A stretch of DNA of 64,000 nt, taken from Candidatus Zixiibacteriota bacterium. GTDB taxonomy: Bacteria > Zixibacteria > MSB-5A5 > GN15 > JACZUZ01. The DNA lies in NCBI GenBank assembly GCA_024280835.1, contig JAJRPJ010000008.1:271730-335729 (forward strand), given 5' to 3'. The notes beneath the pieces are model-generated. The model worked only from the letters and a program-made list of their open reading frames with translations. It did not search any database and was not told the origin of the DNA. Positions 10,585-20,187 of this stretch are shown in pieces. Each line of letters opens with the position of its first letter. Position 1 is the stretch's first letter. A program made the position numbers and the translations under genes.

Positions 10585-11841
10585 ATGTCAGTCACAAAAA
10601 CTCAACCAGCGTCACTGGATAAACTGGGCGCCGTTTTGCGTTCGGAAATAAATGAGATGCAAACCTCCGGAGCTGCCAAAGGCGCTGAGATGGTGATAAC
10701 CAAAGTTATTCCCGCCACAGGCGATAAGGGCCCTCGCTTTTTGATTGAAGGACATGGCGAGCAAGAGTTTCTGAAAATGAATTCCAATTCATATCTCGGA
10801 ATGTCATTGCGGAAGGATGTGATTGAGGCTGAGGAAAAGGCCACAGCTGAGTTTGGCACAGGCCCTGGTGCAGTGCGTTTTATCAGCGGTAGCTATAAAG
10901 CGCATCTGGATTTGGAGAGGAGACTCGCGGAGTTTCATGCTCGTCCCGCAGGGATGATTTTTAGTTCGGCTTATGTGGCTATAATGGGTGTGCTTTCGCC
11001 ACTAATTACCAAAGAGACAACTGTCATTAGTGATGCGCTCAATCATAATTGCATTATCAATGCTATGCGCCTCTCGCGACCGAAGGCCAAAGTTATATTT
11101 AAACATCTCGATATGGCTGGGTTCGAGGATTCTCTCAAAAACGCAATTGGCGCTTGCAAACGTGTTGTGGCTGTGACGGATGGAATATTTAGTATGCGTG
11201 GTGACTATGCGCCGCTCGATAAATTCGCTGAGATTTGCCGCAAATACTCTGATGAGTTTGAAGAGGGTGTGATTAGTGTTGTTGATGACTCGCACGGAGT
11301 CGGCGCTTTCGGCAAGACTGGTCGGGGAACTGAAGAGTACACCAACGCGCAAGGCATTGATGTTTTGATAGCCACACTCGGCAAGGCGCTCGGGGTCAAT
11401 GGCGGCTATGTGGTTTCTAGTGAAACTGTTATTGAATATTTGCGCGAAAAAGCTCCGATGTATATTTATTCGAATCCTATCACCGTTTCTGAGGCCTGCG
11501 CGGCGCATAAAGCGCTTGAGATTCTCGATAGCCCTGAAGGACTCAAATTGCTCGAAAAACTTCGCGCTTTGACCAAGCGCTTTGAACAAGGGTTGATTGA
11601 TCTGGGCTACGAAGTCATTGCAAGCGAACATCCTGTGGTGCCTTTGATGGTGCGTGACACTGAGCAGACAGCCCGATTGGTTGAGTTCCTTGTGGAAAAC
11701 GGTGTTCTGGGAACTGGACTTAATTTTCCAGTGGTTCCTAGTGGTGATGAAGAGATTCGCTTCCAAGTTTCCGCTGAGCATACTGAATATGACATTGACT
11801 ATGCGTTGGGTGTTTTGAAGCGTTTCAAAGAATCGAATTGA
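10585..11841 (+). CDS. kbl: 2-amino-3-ketobutyrate CoA ligase / alpha-oxoamine synthase family PLP enzyme
   Basis: Alpha-oxoamine synthase features: MNSNSYLG, DDSHGVGAFG, IATLGKALGVNGGYV (PLP Lys). Confidence 0.85.
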   Translation: MSVTKTQPASLDKLGAVLRSEINEMQTSGAAKGAEMVITKVIPATGDKGPRFLIEGHGEQEFLKMNSNSYLGMSLRKDVIEAEEKATAEFGTGPGAVRFISGSYKAHLDLERRLAEFHARPAGMIFSSAYVAIMGVLSPLITKETTVISDALNHNCIINAMRLSRPKAKVIFKHLDMAGFEDSLKNAIGACKRVVAVTDGIFSMRGDYAPLDKFAEICRKYSDEFEEGVISVVDDSHGVGAFGKTGRGTEEYTNAQGIDVLIATLGKALGVNGGYVVSSETVIEYLREKAPMYIYSNPITVSEACAAHKALEILDSPEGLKLLEKLRALTKRFEQGLIDLGYEVIASEHPVVPLMVRDTEQTARLVEFLVENGVLGTGLNFPVVPSGDEEIRFQVSAEHTEYDIDYALGVLKRFKESN

Positions 11842-11869
11842 ACCCAAGTAAATCTAAGAATCTGCCTAC

Positions 11870-11898
11870 TTGACACATCTGCTTGGCTGACATATATT
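11870..11898 (+). promoter_or_regulatory. sigma70-like promoter of arsR
   Basis: TTGACA (11870-11875), 17-bp spacer, TATATT (11893-11898), directly upstream of the arsR ATG at 11906. Confidence 0.65.
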
Positions 11899-11905
11899 TC
11901 GTCAT

Positions 11906-12331
11906 ATGGCGAACTATAGAAACATCCAAGGTAAGTCCAATTGGACAGTTGAACACTGCCTACTGACGTTAAAAGCTTTGGCTGATGAGAATCGACTACG
12001 GGCGTTGATTGCCTTGCGCTCCAGAGAACTATGCCAATGTCAGGTTGTCGAATTACTCGAATTGGCTCCCTCGACAGTTTCGAAACATCTCTCTTTGCTT
12101 AAGGCTGTGGGCTTGATTGAATCTCGCAAAGTCGGTCGCTGGATATATTTTCAGGCGGTTGTCACTGAGGACAATGAATTTCAAACCGAACTTGCAGAGC
12201 TTGTCGCTGCGCAAACGAAATCCAGTGAGTTGATTCGAGCTGACCGCAAACGGATTAAAGAAATCCTATGTATCGACCCAGAGTGTCTTTGTGAGACACA
12301 GCGGGCTAAGAGTGTAACGACGAAAAAATAG
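11906..12331 (+). CDS. arsR: ArsR/SmtB family metalloregulator
   Basis: wHTH with ELCQCQVVELLELAPSTVSKHLSLLKAVGLIESRKVGRWIYF; C-terminal Cys cluster CIDPECLC. Confidence 0.88.
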   Translation: MANYRNIQGKSNWTVEHCLLTLKALADENRLRALIALRSRELCQCQVVELLELAPSTVSKHLSLLKAVGLIESRKVGRWIYFQAVVTEDNEFQTELAELVAAQTKSSELIRADRKRIKEILCIDPECLCETQRAKSVTTKK

Positions 12332-12345
12332 AGTGACTAATAATT

Positions 12346-13416
12346 GTGAGTGGAACTACTAAGAAACATCTATCATTTCTAGATAGCTATTTGACTCTGT
12401 GGATTTTGTTGGCGATGGGTGGCGGCGTTCTGACTGGCCACTTGGCGCCTGAAATCTCTACGTTTTGGAATTCGTTAAGTTCGGGCAGTACGAATATTCC
12501 TATTGCTATTGGTTTGATAGTGATGATGTATCCACCTCTGGCGAAAGTGCGCTATGAGAGAATCGGAGAGGTGTTTCGTGACTATCGAATTCTGATTCTG
12601 AGCTTGGTGCAAAACTGGGTTATTGGACCGGCTCTAATGTTTGCTTTGGCAGTGATATTTTTGGGTGACTATCCAGAGTATATGATCGGTTTGATTTTGA
12701 TTGGTTTGGCGCGATGCATTGCTATGGTAATTGTTTGGAATGATCTGGCAGGGGGTGATCCTGAATACGCTGCGGGTCTGGTGGCTTTTAATTCTGTCTT
12801 TCAGGTTTTGTTTTTCTCGCTTTTTGCTTGGATTTTTATCACAAAATTACCGCCACTCTTTGGACTCTCTGGGGCCGAAGTTGATATTTCAATCGGTCAG
12901 ATTTCTGAGAGCGTCTTTATCTATTTGGGGGTTCCGTTTATCGCTGGTATTTTGACACGTTTGATATTGGTTCGCAAGAAGGGCGTGCAGTGGTATCAAG
13001 ACAAGTTTATTCCTAGAATCAGCCCTCTGACTTTGGTGGCCTTGCTCTTCACTATTTTTGTGATGTTCTCTTTGAAAGGTGAGCATATAGTTAGGATTCC
13101 AATGGATGTCGCGCGGATTGCTCTGCCCTTGTCTATATATTTTGTAGTTATGTTTCTGGGAAGTTTCTGGCTGAGCAAACGATTTGGAGCAGACTACAAA
13201 AAATCTGTCACTCTCAGCTTTACTGCGGCGTCAAACAATTTCGAATTGGCAATTGCTGTGGCGATTGCAGTTTTTGGAATTAATTCGGCTGTGGCTTTCA
13301 CAGCTGTTATCGGACCGTTAGTCGAAGTCCCTGTTCTGCTGGCTTTGGTTAATGTCGCGCTATTCTTCAAGAGACGATATTTCAAAGAAGACAATATCAA
13401 AGAAATTGTCACCTAG
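12346..13416 (+). CDS. acr3: ACR3-family arsenite efflux transporter
   Basis: Multi-TM protein with the [19 protein letters not shown] motif; adjacent to arsR. Confidence 0.9.
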   Translation: MSGTTKKHLSFLDSYLTLWILLAMGGGVLTGHLAPEISTFWNSLSSGSTNIPIAIGLIVMMYPPLAKVRYERIGEVFRDYRILILSLVQNWVIGPALMFALAVIFLGDYPEYMIGLILIGLARCIAMVIVWNDLAGGDPEYAAGLVAFNSVFQVLFFSLFAWIFITKLPPLFGLSGAEVDISIGQISESVFIYLGVPFIAGILTRLILVRKKGVQWYQDKFIPRISPLTLVALLFTIFVMFSLKGEHIVRIPMDVARIALPLSIYFVVMFLGSFWLSKRFGADYKKSVTLSFTAASNNFELAIAVAIAVFGINSAVAFTAVIGPLVEVPVLLALVNVALFFKRRYFKEDNIKEIVT

Positions 13417-13445
13417 CTCTGATAATCACTTCTTGAACATGATTC

Positions 13446-13491
13446 TATAAAAAAAACGAGCGTCACCCCAGCCCCCGCGGTGTGACGCTCG
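13446..13491 (-). terminator. Rho-independent terminator of ric/ytfE
   Basis: CGAGCGTCAC (13457-13466) / GTGACGCTCG (13482-13491), followed on the minus strand by a T8 tract. Confidence 0.85.
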
Positions 13492-13533
13492 CAAATTATT
13501 AGCGAGTTTAATTTAGTCAGTTTTCAAACTCTG

Positions 13534-14241
13534 TTATTTTGATTCCATCTCTTTGGCGCGCGAGAACAGGATATTGTTTTCGGCGCTGATATGTTGGTGG
13601 GTGTTGTCGACCATCTCTTTCAGACCCTGCAATAATGCGCGATGCTTATTACAACAATCATCACTAATTGCAAATCCATCGGTCAGAGCGCTCATGCGCT
13701 CAAGCGCATCACCTGCGACATCATGATCGGCTTCCATCACTTGTATTTTCATCGCGATTGGACCAGCAGAACCAAATGAGGATCCTGATTTTTCCATCTC
13801 AACAATTTCTGGAAAGAGGATGTTCTCCTCTTTCATCATATGCGCTTCAATTTCTACAACGAAATCCTGATGTACTTTCGCCAGCTCAACCAAACGGCTG
13901 TCACGTTCACCATGGCGTTCGGCGACTCTATCGGCTAGAGCTTGGAGACGAGGTAGTTCGCTTCTTAGATAGTTGTGGTGCTCTTTGAGGATATGTGCAA
14001 TCAAATCCGTCAACGAGAGTTCTGTTAGTTGATCCAGCTCTTTTCCAGCGGGGCGAGAATCTTCAGCGTCAATTTTCTTGATAGCTTCGTCGACTGTGAT
14101 ACCCTTTTTGTCACAAACGGAGGCCAATGATTTGCCGCCACCGCAACAGTAGTCAATTCCTAGTTTTTCAAATACGCGGGAGCGTGATGGGCGTTCGGCG
14201 ACAATTTCGGCGACTGTTGTTTCTGGTTGAATAGTTAGCAT
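13534..14241 (-). CDS. ric: iron-sulfur cluster repair di-iron protein (RIC/YtfE/ScdA)
   Basis: N-terminal DUF542-like GIDYCCGGGKSL and hemerythrin-like His residues (HHNYLRSELP, HMMKEENILFPE, HQHISAENNILF). Confidence 0.9.
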   Translation of the reverse strand: MLTIQPETTVAEIVAERPSRSRVFEKLGIDYCCGGGKSLASVCDKKGITVDEAIKKIDAEDSRPAGKELDQLTELSLTDLIAHILKEHHNYLRSELPRLQALADRVAERHGERDSRLVELAKVHQDFVVEIEAHMMKEENILFPEIVEMEKSGSSFGSAGPIAMKIQVMEADHDVAGDALERMSALTDGFAISDDCCNKHRALLQGLKEMVDNTHQHISAENNILFSRAKEMESK

Positions 14242-14305
14242 CTCTTTTCTCCAATCATCTGTGTAATCATCGTTTTGAGATCACACGCTTTAACAATGTT
14301 TTCTA

Positions 14306-14448
14306 GCCCTGCTTTCAGACTATGTATTCAAAATATGCTTCCAGACCACATTTCCAGACTATGCTTTCAGACTATGCTTTCAGACTATGCTTTCAGACTA
14401 TGCTTTCAGACTATGCTTTCAGACTATGCTTTCAGACTATGTTTCCAA
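14306..14448. repeat. 13-bp tandem repeat, ~11 units (6 perfect copies of ACTATGCTTTCAG)
   Basis: Perfect units 14358-14435; degenerate units 14306-14357 and 14436-14448. Confidence 0.95.
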
Positions 14449-14774
14449 GGCGCTTTCCGTTATCACCGACCAATACGGTCCAGTCTGCGCCCTTTATACT
14501 TTAGGAGAAAGCGTTATAGCTGAAGAAAGTCAAGCATTATTTCGGACAATTTTGTACTGAATACCGGCAGCCCCAGAGATGCCGCCGTAATATCCTGTCT
14601 TTCATACAGTTAACATATTGGAAATGACGAAATAAACTTTTGTGTAACGTATGTAATAAAGATAGATCAGGTTGAAAAGGTCGGTCCAAAAACGATTTCT
14701 GGCCGTGTTGGACTATGATGAAGCGCCGTGATTCACAAATCATAGTACGGAGTACAATGTGAATTCCCCTGTAA

Positions 14775-14819
14775 AAACAATTGGGCTTTCGACCCCAGAT
14801 ACCTGAAGCGAAAGCCCAA
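14775..14819 (-). terminator. Rho-independent terminator of peroxiredoxin gene
   Basis: 11-bp inverted repeat TTGGGCTTTCG (14781-14791) / CGAAAGCCCAA (14809-14819), with minus-strand TTGTTTTTAC after the stem. Confidence 0.8.
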
Positions 14820-14849
14820 CTGTGTGACTACTTATGATGAGAAAACGAA

Positions 14850-15458
14850 TTATGCTTTGGTCGCGAGATAGGACGCCACGCCATCGGCTGAGGCTTCCAT
14901 TGTATCTTCGCCCTCTTTCCAGTTTGCTGGACAAACTTCGCCGCCATGTGAATCTACAAAACGCAAGGCATCCAATGTGCGCAGGGCTTCATCGACACTG
15001 CGTCCAAGTGGTAGGTCATTGACCAACTGGTGACGAACGACACCGTCTTTGTCGATCAAGAACAAACCACGAAAAGCGACCGAAGCGCCTTCAAAAAAGA
15101 CTCCATAGTCATTCGAGATTTTCTGCGATAGATCAGAGACCATTGGATACTGGATTTGTCCGATACCGCCGTTATCCAGCGGAGTGTTTTTCCAGGCCAA
15201 ATGTGTGAAATGTGAATCGACTGAAACAGAGACGATTTCACAATCACGTTTTTTGAACTCTGCGAGTTTCTTGTCGAAGGCGACAATCTCGGTTGGGCAA
15301 ACAAAAGTGAAATCCAAGGGATAGAAAAACAGAATTACGTATTTGCCTTTTGTCTCTGAGAGAGTAAAATCTTCAAATTGATTGTCTGGCATTACAGTTT
15401 TTGCGGTAAAGTCAGGGGCTTTTTTTCCAACTAGACAGCTCATAATATTGCGCTCCAT
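14850..15458 (-). CDS. 2-Cys peroxiredoxin (AhpC/Prx1 type)
   Basis: FFYPLDFTFVCPTEIVAF peroxidatic motif and GEVCPANWKEG resolving Cys. Confidence 0.92.
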   Translation of the reverse strand: MERNIMSCLVGKKAPDFTAKTVMPDNQFEDFTLSETKGKYVILFFYPLDFTFVCPTEIVAFDKKLAEFKKRDCEIVSVSVDSHFTHLAWKNTPLDNGGIGQIQYPMVSDLSQKISNDYGVFFEGASVAFRGLFLIDKDGVVRHQLVNDLPLGRSVDEALRTLDALRFVDSHGGEVCPANWKEGEDTMEASADGVASYLATKA

Positions 15459-15674
15459 ACTCTTTGATTGTTATTGATTAAAGTGCTTCCTAGGCGTTAT
15501 CAAGATTGAGCAACCTAATAGCTACTCAATCCAGAAAATGAATTGCGCCCGCCTCAGAGCAAGAATGCGCTATCGTGAGGATTTCTGCAAGAGCCAGAGA
15601 TGTTTATTTGTAAAGATGTGACTTGGCTTGTTGGTGGACAGGTTGCGACCCGTAACTCATACATTAACAACAGC

Positions 15675-16295
15675 TTACTCTTGGCGCTGGATGAACTTGA
15701 GATCGGCCTCTGTGTCTACATCTATTTCACCAGCGGGAAAAGGGATACTGCTAACGGAGTTTTTGTATTTCTTGATGAGGACTCCTGCTCCGCGGTCTCC
15801 TTCAAGTTTCAATAACTCTGGAAACAACTTGCTATTGAACAAAGCTGGTATACCCAAACAATCGGCATAAGCGCTGGCGATAATCGGTGACTTGGTTGAG
15901 GCATATTTTTGCAGGATCTGGGTTATCAATTCTGCGGTCAAGAACGGTTGATCGCAAGTTAAGAATAGCGCCGAGTCGAATACTGTTGCAGTAAAGGAGA
16001 CTTGTTCATCTAGGCGTTTTAGTCCAACTGCAATTGACGAGCTGATTCCAGCGCTCCAGTTTTGATTGATGGCAATTTCCACATTATATGGCTGAAGGAG
16101 TTTTTGAAAGCGCTCAGCGCTTTTGCCGAGCACGACTATGATTTTTCTGAGAGGAGAATTGAGCGCTCTTTTTACAGTGCGCTCAAGCAAAGTTTCATCA
16201 GCGAACATCACTAACTGCTTTGGATGTCCGAGCCTTTTTGAAGCGCCTGCGGCTAGAATAATTGCTGCGGTTTTGTGTGTGGCATTTTGTTTCAC
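15675..16295 (-). CDS. MocA/MobA-like NTP transferase (molybdenum cofactor nucleotidyltransferase)
   Basis: AAIILAAGASKRLGHPKQL signature; beside XdhC and a Mo hydroxylase. Confidence 0.8.
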   Translation of the reverse strand: MKQNATHKTAAIILAAGASKRLGHPKQLVMFADETLLERTVKRALNSPLRKIIVVLGKSAERFQKLLQPYNVEIAINQNWSAGISSSIAVGLKRLDEQVSFTATVFDSALFLTCDQPFLTAELITQILQKYASTKSPIIASAYADCLGIPALFNSKLFPELLKLEGDRGAGVLIKKYKNSVSSIPFPAGEIDVDTEADLKFIQRQE

Positions 16296-16333
16296 AGAAG
16301 CGCCTCAATGAAAGGCCAAGAGATTCTTGAGCT

Positions 16334-17461
16334 TCAGGACATGTACTCGGTAAGTTCAGTGTCACGCCGATGCAGAGTTTTGACACCCTCGCGAAGTGGC
16401 TTGCCTAAGCGCCGATTTGCAACTGCGACGATTTCACAGATTATTGAAAGCGCTATTTCTTGGGGAGAGTCAGAGCCTATATCTAGTCCAACTGGGGCGT
16501 GCAATTTGTCCCAAACAACATCTGTCCAGTCGGGAAAGTTAGTTTCTAGCTCAGCGACGATACGCCCTATTCTTGAACGCGAGCCAAGAACACCGATATA
16601 TCTCGTACAGGAGGGTAGCGCCTTGCTGAGAAATTCAAACTCGAGAGAATCATTGTGAGTCAAGAGCACAACTGCATCTGGGCTGTGCGCGGCGGACGAG
16701 AATTCAGCAAGAGCATTTTTTGATTCGACGATAGTGACATCCCAATTGAGCTCTTCGCTAAGGATTTGTAGCGTGTTGGCAATTTCTCCAGAGCCGTAGA
16801 TGACTAGAGACTGTCGTGGTCTGTGAATAGTGATTAGAGCGTCACTATTGAGTTCTTTGCACTTCACAATTCTGGGACGGATGTCAGAGCATTCTGGTTG
16901 GGCGCCAATTATATCCAGTAAGGATTCAAGTGTGCTTTCATTCTGAATCGATTCAAAGACACAGTTTCCGTTTGATAGCAACATGCGTTGTGGGATACGG
17001 GAACTTTGTTCCTTGGAATTGTTCCAGAGTGTTATGCTCAGGCATTGGTCGTTATGTATTAAGGCGTTCTTGAGGTGATAGAGGTGTGATGATTCTCTGT
17101 CATCGGGAAGGCGCTCCAACAAGACGCGCACACTGCCTCCACACCCAAGGCCCAATCCAAACACATTATCAGAGATGTCCTTGGAGCCATAGGATAGCAT
17201 TTTTGAGCTAACATTTTCGAAGCTACTCTTTTTGAATAGCGACTGTGCATGGGAGCAGATGTCATCCTCCAAACATCCAGCGCTAATACTGCCGAACATT
17301 GTGCCATCTTCGGTCAGAGCTAATAGCGCTCCTGGACGATAGACATGCGAACCGGAGACCGAAAACAATGTCGCCAATACAATTGGCCGTTTTGGTTCGC
17401 TGAAGTAGCAATTGAAGATGTCGTGTAGGTTGCGCATGGATTCTTGACCTACCAATATCAA
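16334..17461 (-). CDS. XdhC/CoxI family Mo-hydroxylase maturation factor
   Basis: SVSGSHVYRPGALLALTEDGTMFGSISAGCLEDDI and C-terminal Rossmann YIGVLGSRSRIGRI; 4-nt overlap with the Mo-hydroxylase gene. Confidence 0.85.
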   Translation of the reverse strand: MILVGQESMRNLHDIFNCYFSEPKRPIVLATLFSVSGSHVYRPGALLALTEDGTMFGSISAGCLEDDICSHAQSLFKKSSFENVSSKMLSYGSKDISDNVFGLGLGCGGSVRVLLERLPDDRESSHLYHLKNALIHNDQCLSITLWNNSKEQSSRIPQRMLLSNGNCVFESIQNESTLESLLDIIGAQPECSDIRPRIVKCKELNSDALITIHRPRQSLVIYGSGEIANTLQILSEELNWDVTIVESKNALAEFSSAAHSPDAVVLLTHNDSLEFEFLSKALPSCTRYIGVLGSRSRIGRIVAELETNFPDWTDVVWDKLHAPVGLDIGSDSPQEIALSIICEIVAVANRRLGKPLREGVKTLHRRDTELTEYMS

Positions 17462-20187
17462 CGCGAGGCGCTGTTATTGGCTTTGATAGCGTTAAGAACT
17501 TTTTCTGCGGTTATTGGCAACGACATTACGCGGGCGCCGACTGCATCGTCAATGGCATTGGCAATCGCTCCCATCACTGGCAGAATACTACCTTCGCCAA
17601 CTTCTTTGGCGCCAAACGGTCCATTGGGATCGACGACATCGACGGTGGTTGAATGGATTCTTGGAATGTCGGCGATTGTCGGCAGGATGTAGTCATGGAA
17701 ATTGGGATTGCGCAAGTAGCCGTCTTTCTGCTCAACGCTTTCCATCAGGGTTTCACCGACTCCCATCACGATTGAGCCTTCGACTTGGCCATGGAAAGTA
17801 ATCGGATTGATAACTGTGCCTGAATCGTGAGCGGCGTAGACATCATCAACTGTCACAACACCAGTCTTGGGATCGACAGTTACTTCAGCGACCATCGCGC
17901 AAAAACTGTAGGCAGGTGAGGTTCCCACTGCCGCGCCTTTGTAGGCACCGCCAAGTTTTGGTGGATTGTAGGTTCCAATGCCGATTAGAGGTCCGCGCCT
18001 GCGGAAGTATTTTAAGGTCAATTCTGCGAATGACATTTCCGTTGTACCATCAGAAACAATGTTCCGCTTGAACTTTAACTCTGTTGCATCTGCAGAGACT
18101 TGCTCTTTCCAGAATTTTGTTAGGATACGTTTGATATCTTCACCTGCGTCGATGACAGCATTGCCGGCCATGAATGTCACGCGCGAAGAGTAGGAACCCA
18201 AGTCAGTAGGAGTGATTGCCGAGTCCGATGAGAAGATAGTGACACGTTCATAATCTATGCCAAGAGCTTCGGCGGCGATTTGCGAGAGTACTGTGTCGGA
18301 ACCTTGTCCTATTTCTGAGGCGCCGGTGTAGAGGAAGACACGTTCACCGTCTTCACCGACGCGAATATTGCAAGCCGAATGTGGAAAGTCTCCACGGATA
18401 ATTGGATAGCCTGCGCCAGAGACAAAACTTCCCAAACCGACACCAATACCTTTACCGAATGGCAACTTGCCGAATTTGCTTTCGAAGTTTGACATTTCGA
18501 CGGCCTCGTCGAGACAGTCTTCGAGCCCACAGCTTGTGACTTGGAGTTCGTTGATTGTCTTGTAGTTTTCATAGACAAGGTTCCGCCTGCGCAATTCGAT
18601 TGGTGAGATATCAAGCTCTTTGGCGGCCATATCCAAATGTGATTCGAGAGCGAAACGCGGTTGGGGGGTGCCATTGCCACGCATGGCGCCGCATGACGGT
18701 AAGTTTGTGCAGATTCGTTGGGCGTCGAATTTGAAGTTTGGTAGACGGTAGAGAATCGGAAGCAAGTTTCCAGAGTAGTATGACGTTATTATTCCGTAGC
18801 TGGTGTAAGCGCCGCCTTCAAGAGTGACCTCTTCGTGCGTGGCTAATAGTGAGCCGTCTTTGTTGAACGCAGATTTTAGGCGCACTGTTTGGGCGTGCCT
18901 ACCTCGCCCATGATGGAAAACTTGCTTACGGTCCATGGTCATCATCACGGGGCGTTTTAGTTTACGCGAAGCAATAACACTCAGAAATTCGAGCTTGGTG
19001 GTTTCGGCTTTGCCGCCAAAGCCGCCACCGAGAGCTGGGCGAATTACACGCAACTTACTTTGTGGGATATCGAGAACGCGCGCCAGTTGCACTTGCACTA
19101 GGTGCGGATTTTGATTGGCGGTCCAGACGTTTATGAGGTCGCCCTCCTCCATTGCCAGCGCCGCTTGCGGCTCTAAGAACGCCTGATGGATTTTTTGTCC
19201 TTGAAAAGTGTCTTCGCGAACATAGTGCGCGGATTTGAAGGCTGCTTCGACATCACCGAAGTTCTGATGTATATCAGTGTTGACATTGCCTTTGAACTCC
19301 TCATGCAATTCTGGCGCTGAATCGGCTCGCGCATCTGCGGCATTGAAGACACCTTGCAGAGGTTCATATTCAACGCGCACATTGTCGGCGGCGATTTCTG
19401 CTGTGCGTCTGTCTGTAGCGAAGACTGCGGCAACAGGCTCTCCGACGTGCCGAACAATATCCAATGGCAAAATTGTTTCGTCATACCGCGCAGGTGTCAC
19501 GCCATATTTGATTTGCGGAACATCTTTAGCGGTTAGCCCTAGTAAAACGTGCTCATCGGACAGCGCTTCGGTGAGATCAATGCTTTTTATGCGCGCATAC
19601 GGGTATGGGCTCTTGACTAATGCTCCATAGAGCATGTTAGGGAAATGGAAGTCGGCAGTGAAGCGCGCTTTGCCTGTGAGTTTGTCGAGAATGTCTTTGC
19701 GCATCACTGGTTGACCGACAACATCGTGCCTGTCGGAGCCTGATGTTTGATGTTCTTCGTTTTGTAGCGCGGCAATCATGCGCACATAGCCTGTGCAGCG
19801 GCAGATGGGACCAGACAGTGTCTCTTCAATTTTTTCGACAGATGGGTTCGCATCCTTGTCAATCAAGGCCGCTGAGCTAACAACTGCGCCCGATGCGCAA
19901 AAGCCACATTGGAAGGCGCCATGTTTTGCGAAGCGTTCGATGACTGGACTTTCGATACCTTCGACGGTTGTGATTTCACCGCCATCGACTTCGACTGCGA
20001 GAGTTAGGCAGCTATTAACTGTTTCACCGTCGAGTAAACATGTGCAGGCGCCACAGTCACCTGTGTCACATCCGCGTTTTGAGCCAGTTAAGTGTAATCT
20101 GTCTCTGAGTAAGTCAAGCACGGTTTCATTGACATCGACTATCAGATTGTGCTTTTGCTTATTGATGATGACTTTAATTTCAGGCAT
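17458..20187 (-). CDS. xanthine dehydrogenase family protein, fused 2Fe-2S and molybdopterin-binding subunits (HcrC-HcrA-like)
   Basis: N-terminus has CDTGDCGACTCLLDG and GFCASG...CRCTGY (two 2Fe-2S clusters); C-terminus has GGGFGGKAE, CGAMRGNGTPQPRFALE, GAKEVGEG. ATG at 20187 is preceded by AAGGAGG. Confidence 0.88.
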   Translation of the reverse strand: MPEIKVIINKQKHNLIVDVNETVLDLLRDRLHLTGSKRGCDTGDCGACTCLLDGETVNSCLTLAVEVDGGEITTVEGIESPVIERFAKHGAFQCGFCASGAVVSSAALIDKDANPSVEKIEETLSGPICRCTGYVRMIAALQNEEHQTSGSDRHDVVGQPVMRKDILDKLTGKARFTADFHFPNMLYGALVKSPYPYARIKSIDLTEALSDEHVLLGLTAKDVPQIKYGVTPARYDETILPLDIVRHVGEPVAAVFATDRRTAEIAADNVRVEYEPLQGVFNAADARADSAPELHEEFKGNVNTDIHQNFGDVEAAFKSAHYVREDTFQGQKIHQAFLEPQAALAMEEGDLINVWTANQNPHLVQVQLARVLDIPQSKLRVIRPALGGGFGGKAETTKLEFLSVIASRKLKRPVMMTMDRKQVFHHGRGRHAQTVRLKSAFNKDGSLLATHEEVTLEGGAYTSYGIITSYYSGNLLPILYRLPNFKFDAQRICTNLPSCGAMRGNGTPQPRFALESHLDMAAKELDISPIELRRRNLVYENYKTINELQVTSCGLEDCLDEAVEMSNFESKFGKLPFGKGIGVGLGSFVSGAGYPIIRGDFPHSACNIRVGEDGERVFLYTGASEIGQGSDTVLSQIAAEALGIDYERVTIFSSDSAITPTDLGSYSSRVTFMAGNAVIDAGEDIKRILTKFWKEQVSADATELKFKRNIVSDGTTEMSFAELTLKYFRRRGPLIGIGTYNPPKLGGAYKGAAVGTSPAYSFCAMVAEVTVDPKTGVVTVDDVYAAHDSGTVINPITFHGQVEGSIVMGVGETLMESVEQKDGYLRNPNFHDYILPTIADIPRIHSTTVDVVDPNGPFGAKEVGEGSILPVMGAIANAIDDAVGARVMSLPITAEKVLNAIKANNSASR

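Noticed and set aside
11002-11847. 281-aa antisense ORF over kbl
   Set aside because: Overlaps a clear PLP-enzyme gene; the sequence is a codon-shadow product with no family signal.
14306-14448. Possible CRISPR array
   Set aside because: Units are directly abutting 13-mers with no spacers, and there are no cas genes.
14275-14523. ORFs 14275-14523 and 14322-14504 with repetitive peptide FRLCFQTMLSDYA
   Set aside because: By-product of the 13-bp repeat, which cycles through all frames; no family resemblance.
15675-17461. Selenium-dependent molybdenum hydroxylase system
   Set aside because: XdhC and MocA fit ordinary Mo-hydroxylase maturation; no YqeB/YqeC or SelD gene is recognisable in the window.
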